Positions 1 through 17,075 are shown, numbered from the stretch's first letter. The stretch: DNA of 64,000 nt from Silene latifolia (GCF_048544455.1 NC_133536.1:26414152-26478151), one strand, 5' to 3'. The notes: generated by a model from the letters alone, not told the origin. Made by a program: numbers and translations.

Positions 1-932
1 TTACGACCCATTCATATGTTAAATAACCTGTTAATCACTTCCATCCGAGTCAAATAATCTAATCAATCCTTAAAATTAACAATTAACATTAACGATTTGC
101 AGTTCCGGCTTCACAGCCAGAACTCACCCTTGGAACAGACGCAAAGAATCGCCGCGCCTCTTCCAGAGGGCGCGATCTCTCTTGCGCTGTTCCAGGATGA
201 GTTCTGTCCCTGAACTCCGTTTCTGCCTTGACCTAGTTTGTTTAGTCTACGTATTAACTGACTAATATCCGTAATATCACGCTAATTTCTGTTCGTTTAT
301 TTCATTAATTTTATCCTTCATTCTTTTATTCGTTTTCTCAAATTATCCGTTTTAAAGGTATTTTCGACATAAATCGCCTATCTCATTGTAATTAATGTAA
401 TTTCCATTATTGTAATTTATAGTTTATTGTATTTCTTCTCTTTGCTTGTATGTTTTCATATGTAAATCAACATTAAATCCAACTTCGACCCAATTGTATG
501 CCTAACTAATTGTCAACCGATTTAGTTAAATTCTCACATGCTAGGATTAAAACTTGGATGTTGCATTGCATGCATATAACCGACGATATATCGAGTACGA
601 ATAACTTCCCTAATCATTAGTAGAGGCCGCTATCGAGGCGGGCGGGATTAGGTGTTCGATCAAAAGAGCTTCGTAATACGTACCCTCACCCCTTACTCCA
701 GATCTCCGTGAGCACCCGTGTTCATTGGCATCCACGAGAGTCATTCTAGACATAGAATGCTAAGGGTAACGATTGCTTAGTGTTCATGTCACTACTTTGT
801 GTCTTGACATGACATGAGGTATTCGAACGGTTCCAATTTCCCATAAAAATTGGTGGCGACTCCATACAAAATGCAAACGCTTGTTTTTTTCCGACCTTCA
901 CCAAGCGCCCCCGTGGGCGGCCCGCTGTCCAC
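1..932 (+). mobile_element. Ty3/gypsy (Tat/Ogre-like) LTR end and leader relic, cut by window start
   Basis: No long ORF is present. At 851-863 the sequence TGGTGGCGACTCC resembles the tRNA-Arg type primer-binding site used by Tat/Ogre/Retand gypsy elements, but the match fades after CGACTCC. Just after it (905-932) comes a GC-rich stretch with a CCCCGTGGGCGG hairpin-like segment, ending CTGTCCACA. The left part contains another GC-rich block (120-220). I read this as an LTR with degenerate PBS, left boundary outside the window. A solo LTR with flanking leader, or unrelated repeat DNA, are alternatives. Confidence 0.38.
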
Positions 933-1224
933 ACTATTTAATTCATCTCTTGAGGTTCTCGGCAATCAATTATCTAATTTAATAATACAACAAAATAAAT
1001 TAAAAATTAATTTAAATTATGGAGTTTGTGATTGTGTAATGACTATAAAACCTATAATAGTTTCTGTTCACTTTATTTATTTAAAATATGCTTATTTGTC
1101 ATGAGTTTCTAAATTGTGGATTGTATTTTATGGTTTAATTTATTTATTTATTTGATTATATTGATTATATTGAGTATTATTGTAGAGTATTATTGTCGAG
1201 TATTGTTGTTGTTGTTGTTATTTT

Positions 1225-1345
<121 letters not shown>

Positions 1346-1852
1346 CCAATCAAGTATATATTAATTTGTTATGTTGTTAGTTTTATGAATCGTTTGCTTT
1401 ATATTTGAATTTATGTTTTCCAGTTGGTTTAATTTAAGTGACTTACATGTGATACTGGTTTGATTCGTTTGTCAAGTTTTTGTCAGGTTGATGTTTTATC
1501 TTTTGATCAATGTTTTTTTATATAACTTTAAAGCACCGCGAAACGTATGTGAATGCAGATAAGGCAAACCATCACGTGGGGAATCTGAAGAGGAAAGAAA
1601 TTTAAAAGGCACGAAACTGAGGTAAAATTAAAGGTAAAAAAACGTAAGGTAGAAACTGATAAGTAATTGATGATTGTTGACCTCAAAATAAAAGTCTTAT
1701 AATATTTCTTTTAATTTATTATTAAACGTATATTGTGGTGTAATTTTACAATTATAATTTCCCGATCAACCTATTTGAATTTGCGTTTTTGTATTGACGA
1801 GTATAATCGCCTCTAACATATATATTTCTTTTTCATTTTATATGAACTATTA
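1346..1852. other. AT-rich stretch without recognised feature
   Basis: No coding potential, terminal repeats or structured RNA was seen here. It lies between the GTT microsatellite and the proposed left end of the Helitron-like element. Confidence 0.5.
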
Positions 1853-4420
1853 TCAAGCCATATAATAAAAGGAAGCGTACTAAAAGGAAGCGAAAGTTAA
1901 CCTTCTGATAAATATTAAATAGTATGGTTTCTAAATTGTAATCCGTATATTTTTAAGTTTATGTGTTTTTTTTTTCAAAACCGGAATAAATAATTTTATA
2001 GTCTTTAATATTATTTTTATTTTTATGTAGGATCGTGGACATAAGTATAACAAGAGATGGATCAAATTCTTGAAATAGTAATAAGGAACTTAAAAAAATT
2101 TATGAACCTTTTGGAATTTGGTTTTAGGGAATATAGTTTTTTAGATTATTGAGCTTTTGAAATGAAAATTTAATTCGCAATACATGGAGTAGATACCGAC
2201 CGTACCATTGAATCGTATCTACTATTTTTATATCGATATAATAAATATTTTTCGGATATAAATAATATTTGAAGCATGGACGTGGTGATAAGATTTCAAA
2301 GATATTTCTATGGGAGGGTTGATGGAGAGGTCTGGAAATAATTTGGAGATGATTATATTCAGATATTGAGTTTACAACCTTATAAGGAGTCATTGAAGAT
2401 TTTTCCATACGGAATTTATTATATACGTATGACTTCAACTTTTAATATATAAAAAAACTCACTTTATTATATTGCTAAAACACACGTATATATAATGAGT
2501 TGTCTTTGTCATTACTTCGTTGTCAAGTTTCTCAAAATTAGTAGCTACCACATTGTCACTTGCGGGATTATATTTACAAAAATAAACCAAAGTTGTCAAA
2601 AAAATAAGTTATTAACTAACTAATTTCTATGTATTTCAAGACTCTTTTTTTTTTTTTTTTTTTTTTACATACGTTAAAAAATCTCTCTAGTTTATCTCTC
2701 TACTTTCCCCTCTTTCCAGAAAACACAAAACCCTAATTTAATCTTGAGCCGCCGCCTCCCCTAATCACGCTCTACCCTTCTTCTCCCCCTACCCTTCGCC
2801 GGAGTTAGACTCTTTCCATGGCCTAACTCCGGCGATGCTCATGCCTATCCTCTCTTTTAACCCGTTCACTGTGATCTCTCCTTTTTCGACGGTTTTTGTT
2901 TTTTTTGTCTCGGAGGTCCGACCGCTGGCTGTGACGGTTTCCTTCCCGGTGTTCTGATGATGGCCTCTCGTCCGTTCCCCTGTCCTGTCGTTGAAGTTGT
3001 GCATGCATCCTCTCCGCTCCTTTCCCTGGTTTGATCTGTTTGGGTCGGTCTTGATTTGGGTCAGTCGGTTCTCGGCTGGCTGGGTTGGGTCTCCCTCTGT
3101 TTGTCCCGTCCCTTTGTCTCCTTGTCCTGTCACCGCCGTTCCCGCTTCCATCCCAGAGGTGATCCCCCCATTTCCCCCATTTCTGGGATGGTTTGCTTTT
3201 CTTTGTTTGTCTGTCTGTGTCGATGAGTTTAGCTCATCTGTCGGTTGTTTGTGGTCGAGTCTTGGGTCTGTTTTGGTGATCCCCCCATTCCCCCCACCTT
3301 TCGTTTCCAAGTCTTTACCACCTTTGTCTGTCTATTTTGTTCTGTTTTGGTCTCGTTGCTTTTGTGGCGGTGGTCCTGGGAGGAGTTGTCTGGTGAATCG
3401 GGCTTCGTTTTTGGTCGGTCGGGTTTGTTTGTTTGGTAAGTGTCTTCCTCTCGGCTGGGATGGCGTATGTACGCCGACGGTCCTGGGGGGGGTTCGGTTG
3501 TTTTCGGCCGTCTTCGCTTCTCTTTTGGTTCTGGTTTCTGTTGGGCTGGTCGTATCTGTACGGTTGTTTGGTGTTGTCGGTTCTTTGTTGTCGGAGTGTG
3601 GTCACGGCTGATTGGGTTTTCTTGGTTGGGCTGAGGTGTTATGGGTAGGGTGGAGTCGGGTTTTTTGGGTAGTGATGTTGATTGGTCCGGATGCGGTGGT
3701 TTCTGTCTCTTATTGATGATGCTTTCTTTTTTCTGTATAATAAATTCCCTTTGGTTATGGGTGTCCTGTCCCGTAATCTCTGAGGTGAATCGTAGGGTCG
3801 TAATTTCTGTTCGGATGGGGGTTATGATATGCTATCGTTCTATGTCCGTTGTTCTTCGCATGGTGGACACTATGAAGTGTTGGTCCTTTGGTCAAAGGAG
3901 TCGATTTCTAAGGTGTAGGAGTTTTATCTCCACTGATGGCAGACTTCGTCGTCTTGCTCATCTCCTTTTCTTTCTTCGTTCTTTTCGCAAGAGCGGAAGT
4001 ACACCTTGTTATTGCCTCTCTGCGGCTCGTTGGCTTCGATGTCTTCTGGTTGTCATGTGTGCGGATGAAGCTGCCTTGGATATTCGTGGCCTATCCTCTA
4101 CCGCTATCCATTCTATCATCGAGGAGTTTCACTATCTTTATATTGTAATTTCAGCTTTTAATTTTAATTATGATCGTCTTAGGTATGGCTTTGTTGTGTC
4201 AGACTTACATGTAGGCTGTCTGGTGCTACTTAGTCGAGTAGCTTACGTTGTTACCTGTAAGACATTGTAAGTTATTCTCCTGCCGTTGTCAAAAAAAAAA
4301 AAAAGACTCTATGTTTTTAAATGGATCAACAACTAATTGCTTGAACAAATATTAACAATACGATAAAAGTATTAAAACTAAAACAGATAAATCCGTGAAT
4401 TTCACGGGTCACGAACCTAG
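1853..4420 (+). mobile_element. Helitron-like element (non-autonomous)
   Basis: The right end is the stronger evidence: a short hairpin (CCGTGAA / TTCACGG, 4393-4407) is followed by GGTCACGAACCTAG and then T, the arrangement of plant Helitron 3' termini (hairpin, then CTRR, inserted before T). The left end is proposed at TC 1853, in a sequence with the ATATAATAAAAGGAAGC character of plant Helitron 5' ends, preceded by A. No Rep/helicase ORF is present. A retroposon (2646-4302) makes up most of its length. The left boundary is the uncertain part. Confidence 0.45.
2646..4302 (+). mobile_element. LINE (L1-type) derived retroposon without RT, inserted in the Helitron
   Basis: The unit ends in a 14-nt poly(A) (4291-4304) preceded by CTCCTGCCGTTGTC, typical of plant L1 3' ends. 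It is flanked by a short target duplication AAGACTCT (2638-2645 and 4303-4310, the first AAs being shared with the tail). A T-run follows the left duplication. The body is much more GC- and T/G-rich than its surroundings and opens with leader-like AAACCCTAATTTAATC (2728-2743). Open frames inside (for example 2991-3611) lack any recognisable domain; no reverse transcriptase or endonuclease motif is seen. It is either a deleted LINE or a LINE-mobilised transcript. Confidence 0.6.
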
Positions 4421-4598
4421 TTTATCTTTAAACTACTAACAAATAAGTTGTAAAAATGAAAAACTACAAGAGTATCCTAAAACAAAAATCACACGCCATG
4501 ATGTCTTATTTTGTTGTGTAACTTATGTGTGCAAAACTATAATTGGTGTCTTATTCCTTAATCCAATGAAATATAGCCGCTATATTTTAATTTTGAAT

Positions 4599-8725
<4,127 letters not shown>

Positions 8726-9719
8726 AGTGATGATCTGCATAGGAAAAATATATTTCACTTATTTAAATAGATGATTACTAATCAATGGATAAAGCTATGC
8801 TAAACAAATGAAATAATATATAAAGGAACGTCATTGTTTTTTTTTTCTTACCTTTGACATTTTGTAAGAGTTAAGAAAATAAAGCTATACATACTACTCT
8901 TATACTGCAACTAAAGTAAGCATTTACCTCTCCCTCTTACTATGCGATATTTGTTGATTTGCAATAGAAGCTCAATAAATAAGTAACACGATAATTAATT
9001 TCTTTTTACTTCACGTTAGTATATACTTTAATCAATTCATGCCTAATAGAATAAGTATAAATATAATTTACCTATGTCATATCACAAAACGTTCCTAGGA
9101 AACTAAGACATTAATTAATTATTTAATATTACTTTAGTTTAAACTTAACACAAAAACCGGAAAAAATCTTAACAAGTTATAATAATAATAATAATAAGAA
9201 TTTATGAGGAAGTAACATACACTCACCAAAATGTTACGAGGTAATAACAGTTTTAATTTTATTATAAGGTACACATGATGTTATTTTATTTTTTATGAGT
9301 TGCATAATTTAATTGTCTCTCATAATAAAATTATTTCTTAGTGATGTCATACACACTAAGTAATTAACTAAATACAATAAAATAGAATATGATAGTGAAA
9401 CAAACCAGATTTAATATCGAGTAGTATTTTTTTGGTTCACCGATAGTGATTTATTTATTCTTAATATCAACTAAATTTAAGATTCTTGAATACTTATGTC
9501 AGTAGATTCATAGGCGAATATAAATATAACATATTAGTATCTATCTTTTATGCACAAAACATTAAATTATCATTTTAAATTTTGGCAACCTTCAAAGAAA
9601 TAGAGTTCGGGATTGAGCCCTTGTAACATAAATGGATGTGACCACCGCACACAAAACGTGAGGCATATTATAAGAACAAGGTCAAATATGAATGTATAAA
9701 ACGAGATCACCTTAATTTA
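8726..9719. other. Intergenic region upstream of the O-methyltransferase
   Basis: AT-rich DNA between two divergently transcribed genes. It should hold the O-methyltransferase promoter near its left end. Short (AAT)n at 9180-9197. No other feature is recognised. Confidence 0.5.
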
Positions 9720-10033
9720 GAGCAACTCCAGTGGACAACTACAATATGATGTAGCTTGATTTGCCACATCAATTTTTCAAGTTACGCTGCTTTTCAGCTA
9801 CGTACCGCTCCAATGGCAGACTACAACATCTTGTAGCTTGCATGGGTCCACATTCTTATTTTCATCTAATAAAATAATTTATTAGCTTTTTTTAAGAACC
9901 CAAGCCATGTAGCTTGACAAAGCTACATGCTTGCAAGCTACTCTTGAATTTTCTCACTCCAATGATAAGCTACATGCTTATAATTTTGCAAATATTGCAA
10001 GCAAGTTCCTAAACATGAACCATTGGAGATGCT
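9720..10033. mobile_element. MITE with GAGCAACTCC / GGAGATGCT ends (Tourist/PIF-like)
   Basis: A ~314-bp unit starting GAGCAACTCCAGTGG and ending CCATTGGAGATGCT, imperfect inverted repeats of the kind seen in PIF/Harbinger MITEs. The interior has several imperfect copies of AGCTACATG / TGTAGCTTG in both orientations, so it can fold on itself. A clean target duplication is not visible. Confidence 0.55.
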
Positions 10034-10454
10034 ATAATATAAGTCTAATCCACTTAATAAAAAGAAACTTTACTATCAACTAATCCATTTGATATTCTCT
10101 TTGTCATAGTCATAAGTGTGCATTACATAATAGTTTAGCTCTCATAATGACTCTATCATATTTTAATTTAAACTAAAATGATAATTATATAAATTAATTT
10201 ATAATGAAAATTAAGAACTGAAGTGTAAACATATGGTGTAGGACATAAATAAAACATTGCAAATGTAACTGTCTCCGCTTTATAATACTTCATCCCTCAA
10301 TTTTAGATGACTTTGTCTAAGTGAAACCAATGCATTATGCACCAAATCAACAAATTTTTTACTAGTTACTAAACAAGATCTAGAAATAATAATCACTTAA
10401 TAAACTTAATAATCTCAATTTATCAAAACGTAATTGCTAAAGAAAATTACATCA
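10034..10454. other. Upstream region of the DUF1068 gene
   Basis: AT-rich, no ORF or repeat recognised. Presumed to contain the promoter and 5'UTR of the gene starting at 10455. Confidence 0.45.
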
Positions 10455-11348
10455 ATGTCCGGAAACATTAGTTCTCGACAGTCATCGGGGATGTGCGTGA
10501 GATGTTGTATAATGGTGGTTGTATTTGGGTTAATACTTTACATTTTAGGGCCAACCTTACATTGGAAGGTGAATAAGGGTACCATGTTAGGGCATGATAG
10601 TGCTATTTCTTGTTCCCCGTGTATTTGTGATTGTCCACCTCCTCTTTCTATCCTTAATATTGGTCCTGGTAATTTTATATCTTTCTCTTTCAATTGTTGC
10701 TCTTATGAACTATTATTATGTCATCTAGAGTTGATTGAAAAATTTTGTGTGCCAGAACTAATAATTATGGAGTTTATCCCTTTTGGCTGTTGGTAAAAGC
10801 TTTTACTATAGTGTTTGGAAACTAATTAGTGCTTTTGGTTTTTCAGGTTTGGCTAACCTTTCAACCGAAGGTTAGGATGAATTTATTTGTCAATACTTTG
10901 GTTTCGCATTCTATGTGATATGTTCATAAAATTTATTGGTCAAGCACCCGATCTTTGTATCAGAGTTGTTCACTCTATATGACTTATAAATTCATAATCA
11001 CATATTCCCATGACTTTTTTATCTAACTGAGTTAACCCATTATCAGATTGTGGGAAAAGTGATCCAGAACTCCAAAATGAGATGGAAAAACAATATGCAG
11101 AACTACTACTAGAGGAGTTAAAATTGCAAGAAATGGTTTCAGAGGAGCAACTGCGGCATATGAATGCAACATATAGAGAAGCAAGAAGGGTAGCGTCACA
11201 ATATCAACGTGAAGCAGAGAAATGTAATGTTGCAACTGAAACATGTGAAGAGTCTAGAGAGCGTGCTGAGGCCTTGCTACGAACTGAAATTAAACTATCC
11301 TTCTTATGGGAGGAACGAGCACTCAAGTTAGGGTGGGAGGTGGAATAA
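10455..11348 (+). CDS. DUF1068 family membrane-anchored coiled-coil protein, three exons
   Basis: Exons 10455-10668, 10847-10870 and 11047-11348, GT-AG introns, in-frame joins, 179 residues, close to the usual size of plant DUF1068 proteins. Residues about 12-35 form one hydrophobic segment (CCIMVVVFGLILYILGP) followed by the family's Cys-rich SCSPCICDCPPP. The C-terminal half is a charged helical region with the family signatures EMEKQYAELLLEELKLQE, VASQYQREAEKCN, ETCEESRERAEALL and a final Trp-rich tail ending GWEVE. The middle exon is only 24 nt and supplies eight codons between the Cys-rich part and DCGKSDPEL. The ATG at 10455 fits the short N-terminus of relatives. Molecular function of the family is not established. 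It is divergent from the O-methyltransferase. No break seen. Confidence 0.9.
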
Positions 11349-12055
11349 ATACGAGTCATTACTTTTTGATCTTATATATAACACATGGATTTGGTCTACA
11401 ATTTTATTTTGTCAGATTATATAGTCTTTTGGATTATTGAAATTTTGTATAAACAATGACAATTTTGGGCCATATTACTCCTATTAACTTTAAACATTGT
11501 TCCAAAATAGAGGAATAATTAATTCAAAGTGAGTTTAGAGGTATGTATCTTAGAAAATTTTAAATTCAAATACTATATCCAATCTACTTCGTATTATTTT
11601 GGATATCTTATACAAACATCAATTTAAGATATTATCAAATATTTATATCTCACGCATACAAACATCAATTTAAGCTATTATAAAATATTTATATCTCAAA
11701 AGTTTGAGTGAATAAACAAGCATAAAGATTATAGTGTGAATAAAAATTACAGAAACTCTTACCTTCATATCATATAATCGTATTTTAATTCCCGTTTACT
11801 TTGCAAAAAATGCGAAAAGTGAATGAGGTAAAGAAGATGATCAAAGTTTAGGATTGAAAGAATAACCTAATTCTTAGGTCATAATGGAAATTAATATACA
11901 TCATATGCAATACTATTATAAATAGTATTAACTCGATAAGATATATACTCCATACGACTCAAACAAAAATCTAACCCAAGTTTAAGCTTACTAACCATAT
12001 TTTCACCTCTACATTCAGTAAACCATGAACCACACTTATCAAAATAACCATATAA

Positions 12056-12057
<2 letters not shown>
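11349..12057. other. Downstream region of the DUF1068 gene
   Basis: AT-rich. Holds a short tandem duplication (11605-11635 and 11656-11690, both with ACAAACATCAATTTAAG). No gene is seen; 3'UTR is expected at the left end. Confidence 0.5.

Positions 12058-12132
<75 letters not shown>
12058..12132. repeat. (TA)n array, left flank of element D1
   Basis: Continuous TA repeats ending exactly where the terminal inverted repeat of D1 begins. Confidence 0.95.
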
Positions 12133-12135
<3 letters not shown>

Positions 12136-13846
12136 CAAAGTTCTTCTAAGTCCCTTTTTTTTTTTTGAGTCCATAAGTCCCTCCAACAACCCTTGGATCA
12201 TGTATGGTGGAAGGTTGAGATTGAAAGCAAAAAACACACTTAACACTAATTAATTCACTTCTCTCTCTAGTTTTAATAATACACTCACTAATTCATTATC
12301 ATACACAATTAACACCATATTTTGTCTTATACTTCAAAGTTTATGAAAATTTTGTTAACATTTTTCCTGTTTCGGTTTTTTTTTTTTTTTTTTCGAGACA
12401 AGTTTTCGACTGTTTCGTTTTTTTCGTTTTTTTTTTTTCAAGACAAGTTTTCGACATTTTAGGATTTTACGAGTGTAATTCTAACGGCAAAAAGTGTAAT
12501 TTTAAGAAATATTTTCGAAAATTTAGCGTTTTATAAGTTGAACTTCAATCTTTTCCGAGTGATTTTAACGAATAATATTTTGAATTTTTGTCATTTTATC
12601 ACAAGTTATTGTAATTTAGCATTTTACGAGTGTTATTTTAATGACAAAAAGTGTTATTTTAGTCCAAGTAAGTGTAATTTCAGTCCAATGAGATTGTTAT
12701 TTTTAGTCAAGGAGAATGTAATTTTAGTCCAGAAAAGTGTAATTTTAGTCCATAAAAGTATAATTTCAGTCCTTGAGAATGTAATTTTAGTCCATTGAGA
12801 GTGTAACATTAGTCCAATGAGAATATGAGAATATGACCAAGTCCATGGAGAGTGTAACATTAGTCCAATAGAGGTAAGTGTAATTCTAACCGAAAAAAGT
12901 GTAATTCTAACAACAAAAAGTGTAATTCTAACAACAAAAGGTGTAATTTTAGCCGAAAAAGTGTTATTCTAGCAAAAAAAAGTGTAATTTTAACAGAAAA
13001 AAGTGTAATTCTAACAACAAAAAAGTGTATTCTAACAACAAAAAGTGTAATTCTAACAACAAAAAGTGTAATTTTAGCCGAAAAAAGTGTTATTCTAGCA
13101 AAAAAAAGTGTAATTTTAACAGAAAAAAGTGTAATTCTAACAACAAAAAAGTGTAATTTTAGCCAAACAAAGTGTTATTCTAGCAAAAAAATGTATAATT
13201 TTAACAGAAAAAAGTGTAATTTTAATGGAGAAAAGTGTGATTTTAACAGAAAAAGGTGTAATTCTAACAACAACAAAAAATGTAATTTTAGCAGAAAAAG
13301 TGTAATTTTAGTCGAAAAAAGTGTTATTCTAGCCGAAAAAAGTGTTATTCTAGCAAAAGAAAGTGTAATTTTAATAAAAAAAAGTGTAATTTTAATTGAA
13401 AAAGTGTAATACCTTAAAAATAAGACTATATTTTAAATATATCTAAGATTAAAATCAACAAATAATCTTAGATCTATTTGAGATCTAAAAATAATCAAAA
13501 AAAATATAAAGGAAATATTTGAGATCTAAAAATTTAAAATATCTAGTTCATAATAAAAAAAAAACAAAACATGTAAAAACAAAAGAAAAAAAAATCAGAA
13601 AAAAAAAAAACGACAGACAAACCAATTTTAGCCGAAAAACAGAAAAAAAAAAAAAAAAACATAAGAAAAAAAGAAAAACAAAACAAAACACCACATCATT
13701 TAACATCACCACCACCAAAACTAAAAAAAAAAAAAAAAAAAAAAAAAAAACACAACACCTCCAGATCTGGAGAAAAAAACAAAGAAAAATGATAAAAAAA
13801 ATTAAAACAAAACACCACCATCATTTAACATCACCACCACCAAAAA

Positions 13847-13889
<43 letters not shown>

Positions 13890-14513
13890 GCAACACTTCC
13901 AGATGTGGAGAAAAAAACAAAGAAAAATGGCGGTGAGGCGTTTGGTTGTGACGTGTGGAGGAGCTGATGGTGGTCGGAAAAGAGGAGGTGGGGGAAGGCG
14001 TGGAGGCTGGCGGGTCGTGGTGTTGTAGTGGGGGAAGGCGTGGAGACCGGTGGTGGGTGGCTGGTAGTCGATGGAGAAGGGAGGTGAGGTTGGTCGGGGT
14101 TGGTCGTGGCGGTGTGAGAAGAGACATAAGTGGGTCGTGGGGTGTGTGGTTGGTGGGTGGTAGGATGGGTGGTGGCAAGGTGGTCGGGTGGGTTGGGGAG
14201 GGGGGGAATTTTTTGATTTTTTTGTTTTTGAATTTGTTTGGTTTTTTTAGAGAGGAGAGATTTTTGAGAGATAAAAAATGAGTGAAATTATGAGATATGA
14301 GAGAGAAGTGGTGTTTGGAAAAGTATATATATTAAATTAGTAGTTAATTAGGAAGAGTTAGTGATTAATTAGTATAGGTAGTGAGAGAGTGGGTTTAAGG
14401 AGCTTTAATCCCCTCCTTTTTGCTTTCAATCTCAACCCTCCACCTTCCTCATCCAAAGGCTCTAAGGAAGACTTATGGACTCAATTGTAAGACATGGACT
14501 TAGATGATCTTTA

Positions 14514-14516
<3 letters not shown>
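12133..14516. mobile_element. Element D1: TA-embedded long-TIR DNA element (MULE-like), non-autonomous
   Basis: The left end GAGCAAAGTTCTTCTAAGTCC and the reverse complement of the right end GTGTAAAGATCATCTAAGTCC begin an inverted repeat of roughly 100 bp that also shares GAGTCCATAAGTC and GGTTGAGATTGAAAGC. Both ends are bounded by (TA)n, so a target duplication cannot be read. Interior order: T-runs, a 21-bp-period minisatellite (12469-13410), A-runs, then a GGT-rich, GC-rich block (13930-14200). No transposase. D2 is a second copy of the family with the same order. Confidence 0.75.
12469..13410. repeat. 21-bp-period minisatellite in D1
   Basis: Units such as AGTGTAATTTTAACAGAAAAA and AGTGTAATTTTAGTCCA(N)n recur at about 21 bp with many variants. 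Six-frame reading gives a 7-residue periodic peptide (NFNGEKC-like), which shows the period but is not evidence of a gene. Confidence 0.9.

Positions 14517-14606
<90 letters not shown>
14517..14606. repeat. (TA)n array between D1 and E1
   Basis: About 45 TA units; it is the only DNA between the right terminus of D1 and the left terminus of E1. Confidence 0.95.
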
Positions 14607-14608
<2 letters not shown>

Positions 14609-14649
14609 TTCGGGATCCTATGAGAACCACTAAGATAATGAGAACTGTG

Positions 14650-16427
14650 AGAACCACTCATAAACCTTAGATCTAAGACGAATTGGACGGATTTGATAAA
14701 CTATTCTAATCCATCAAACGGACGCTCTCCCAATCCCCAACCCCTGTAACTCAATTCATTTCTACAACTTTCCTTTCTCACTCATTCTTCGCCATCTTTC
14801 GATTATCAAGCTGTCCTACGACGATCAACCGCCATTGCTATGATTTTGAGCACATTACTGGGCCATCTTCAAGCTTACTCTGTACATCAGACTTCAACTT
14901 TGCTTCCTTCTTCGTTCTCGCTGATTTCCGATTTCGAGCAAATTACAATTTAGGTAATTCGATTTCCCCAATTTATTTCTTATTCCTCAATTTTTATGAG
15001 CAAATTAGTTGATTAGGGTTGCATTCCTGATTTTGTTCTTCTTTTTTATTGAAGAATGACGCCTCTTCCGAAACTTCGTTCATCGTTGCACACAAAACAT
15101 TCACTCTCAAGCATCTCAAATCAATCTGGCGCTGAACGTCTTCTAGTTTCCATTGATATCTACAATAAAGGAACATCGTATAATCTCTCTTTCAATTATC
15201 TTTAATTTTCTTCAGATAGATTTTATTTGCTAATGTTCTATTAAAGTGTAGGTTCAGTATGATTGTTCTTTTATTTTATTTTCTTGTTTATAAGTTTTGC
15301 TGGTGTGAATTTTCATAATTATGCTGCTTACCAGAGCTTGAATTAGATCTATTTTGTAGTTTATTTAAGAGGAAATGCATTTCAATTGATAAAATTTTGG
15401 TGTGGTCAGGTTGTGGATGCCGGTTGATGTTCTAGTTTCGTTTAATGTTATCAGTTGATCGCATTAGAAAACGAAAGAGAGATATATAAAGGAGAAACAG
15501 TTGCTAGCAACAGAGGTATTAGATTCTTTCTCTCTTTCTTCACCTTCATCTCAATCACAATCATATATCTCAATGTTTATACCAGTTCGTTTCTATAACC
15601 CTAATTCACAATGTATGATCCTTTTTGACTAATTCTCATTTAATTGAAGCGAACAATCGTCTTTGTCTCGTTGACAACAACCTCCTTGATTTGTAGCAGT
15701 CCGATAAATCGTTCTTGTTTCGCCTTCATTTGTTGCAGTATTTTGAATTTCAGTAAGTTACATTTTATGGATATGAAATTTTATGAACGAGTTATTGTCT
15801 AAGACCACCTAAACAAGACCTACTCCCTCATTTGTGCTTAGCTCAAACATTTTTCAAATGAAGCAATTTGAGCTTACTCTTTAACAATGAGCTACTGATA
15901 ATTTCATGTTCATAAGTTGTTTTAAGTGTTTGGAGAATGAACTAAATCTCGGAAACTGAGGCATTGACGATTGGAGTTTGTTAGATCATTATGCATCAAC
16001 ATTTTATGATATTATGTCAATGTAGTATAGCAAACAGGAGCATTCATTTCTATGAATTTTCTACAGCTTTTGTCTCTTTTACTCTTCTACTACTCTTTGT
16101 TGGGTGTAGTGCTAGACCCATATATTTTGGTATCATGGATTCTCACAATTGTGTCTACTTTACACGATTAACTATTATGTAACTTCTTCTATTGTTAGAG
16201 TTGATCAAGTTACTAATACTTATAGTCTGCTAGGTACACACTTCACAATAAGGAAAAGTGAAAACATTTTGAGGTATATGGACTATAATAACTTGCAAAT
16301 CGTTTAGTACTGTTGGTGGAATTTTAGTTTCAGGTCAATTACTCATAATCTGAATGGCTGGTGAATGACAAGGAACGTTCATGTTATAAGTTGTTAACTT
16401 CAGTGAGGAATGTATCCGGATGTATTC
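14650..16427. other. Left interior of E1, possible captured gene sequence, unrecognised
   Basis: Composition alternates between exon-like and intron-like stretches (for example polypyrimidine followed by TTGCAG-like sites, T-rich spacers), suggesting transduplicated genic DNA. The open frames (14994-15176 minus, 15991-16182 plus) do not resemble a family I know. Nothing more can be supported. Confidence 0.35.
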
Positions 16428-16850
16428 TATATGTGCATGAAATAAGGTTCTATGTGCACGAAATAAGGTTCTATGTTCATGAAATAAGTTTTAAATGGGC
16501 ATGAAATAAAATTATATGCGCATGAAATAAGGTTCTATGTGCATGAAATAAGGTACTATGTGCATGAAATAAGATTCTTCGGTTGCATTAGTTGGTTATA
16601 TTATGATACTAATTACTATTGTTTAAAGACGTAAATTTTATATGGGCATGAAATAAGATTATATGTGCATGAAATAAGGTTCTATGTGCATGAAATAAGG
16701 TTCTATGTGCATTAAAAAAATTCTTCAGTTGAATCAGTTGGTTATATTATAATACTAATTACTTTTGGTTAAGGACATCAATTTTAAATGTGCATGAAAT
16801 AAGTTTCTATGTGCATGAAATACGATTCTATGCACATTAAATAAGGGAAA
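16428..16850. repeat. 21-bp-period array in E1
   Basis: Units of ATGTGCATGAAATAAGGTTCT recur in three blocks (about 16430-16575, 16640-16725 and 16785-16850), separated by a longer, also duplicated spacer (containing AATCAGTTGGTTATATTAT-like sequence). Both levels of repetition are visible. Confidence 0.85.
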
Positions 16851-17004
16851 TGATTGTGGAGGAGATTTAATGCATTGACCGGCCTTTTTGTGTAACTACA
16901 AGGCATTTTAGTGTATCTATTACTTATCTTACTAATATATGAGAAACATTTCAGTGTACTTTGGTCATTTATTTCAGACTCGTATTTGTTTAGCGTATTT
17001 TAAA

Positions 17005-17075
17005 GGCTATTAGCTCAATGGTAGAGCAATGTGCAAATTTTGCACAAAGATATGGGTTCGAGTCCCATATAGCCT
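17005..17075 (+). tRNA. tRNA-like sequence 1 (atypical anticodon loop)
   Basis: A 71-nt cloverleaf can be drawn: acceptor GGCTAT/ATAGCC, D arm CTCA-ATGGTA-GAGC, anticodon stem TGTGC/GCACA with loop AAATTTT, T arm ATGGG-TTCGAGT-CCCAT. A and B box sequences are good. The loop lacks T33 (reads A), so a nominal ATT anticodon is doubtful. It faces a partner at 17248. Could be a tRNA pseudogene or a transcribed tRNA-like element. Confidence 0.6.

Noticed and set aside
2991..3648. 206-codon and overlapping frames in the LINE-like unit
   Set aside because: Low-complexity, hydrophobic, no domain; several overlapping frames are equally open on both strands because the DNA is T/G-rich.
12469..13410. 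CRISPR array
   Set aside because: Units are contiguous and diverged, with no repeat-spacer alternation; the DNA is plant nuclear.
13519..14281. Lys-rich 169-codon frame and overlapping frames in D1
   Set aside because: They read through A-runs and the GGT-rich block; the period and composition explain the open frames.
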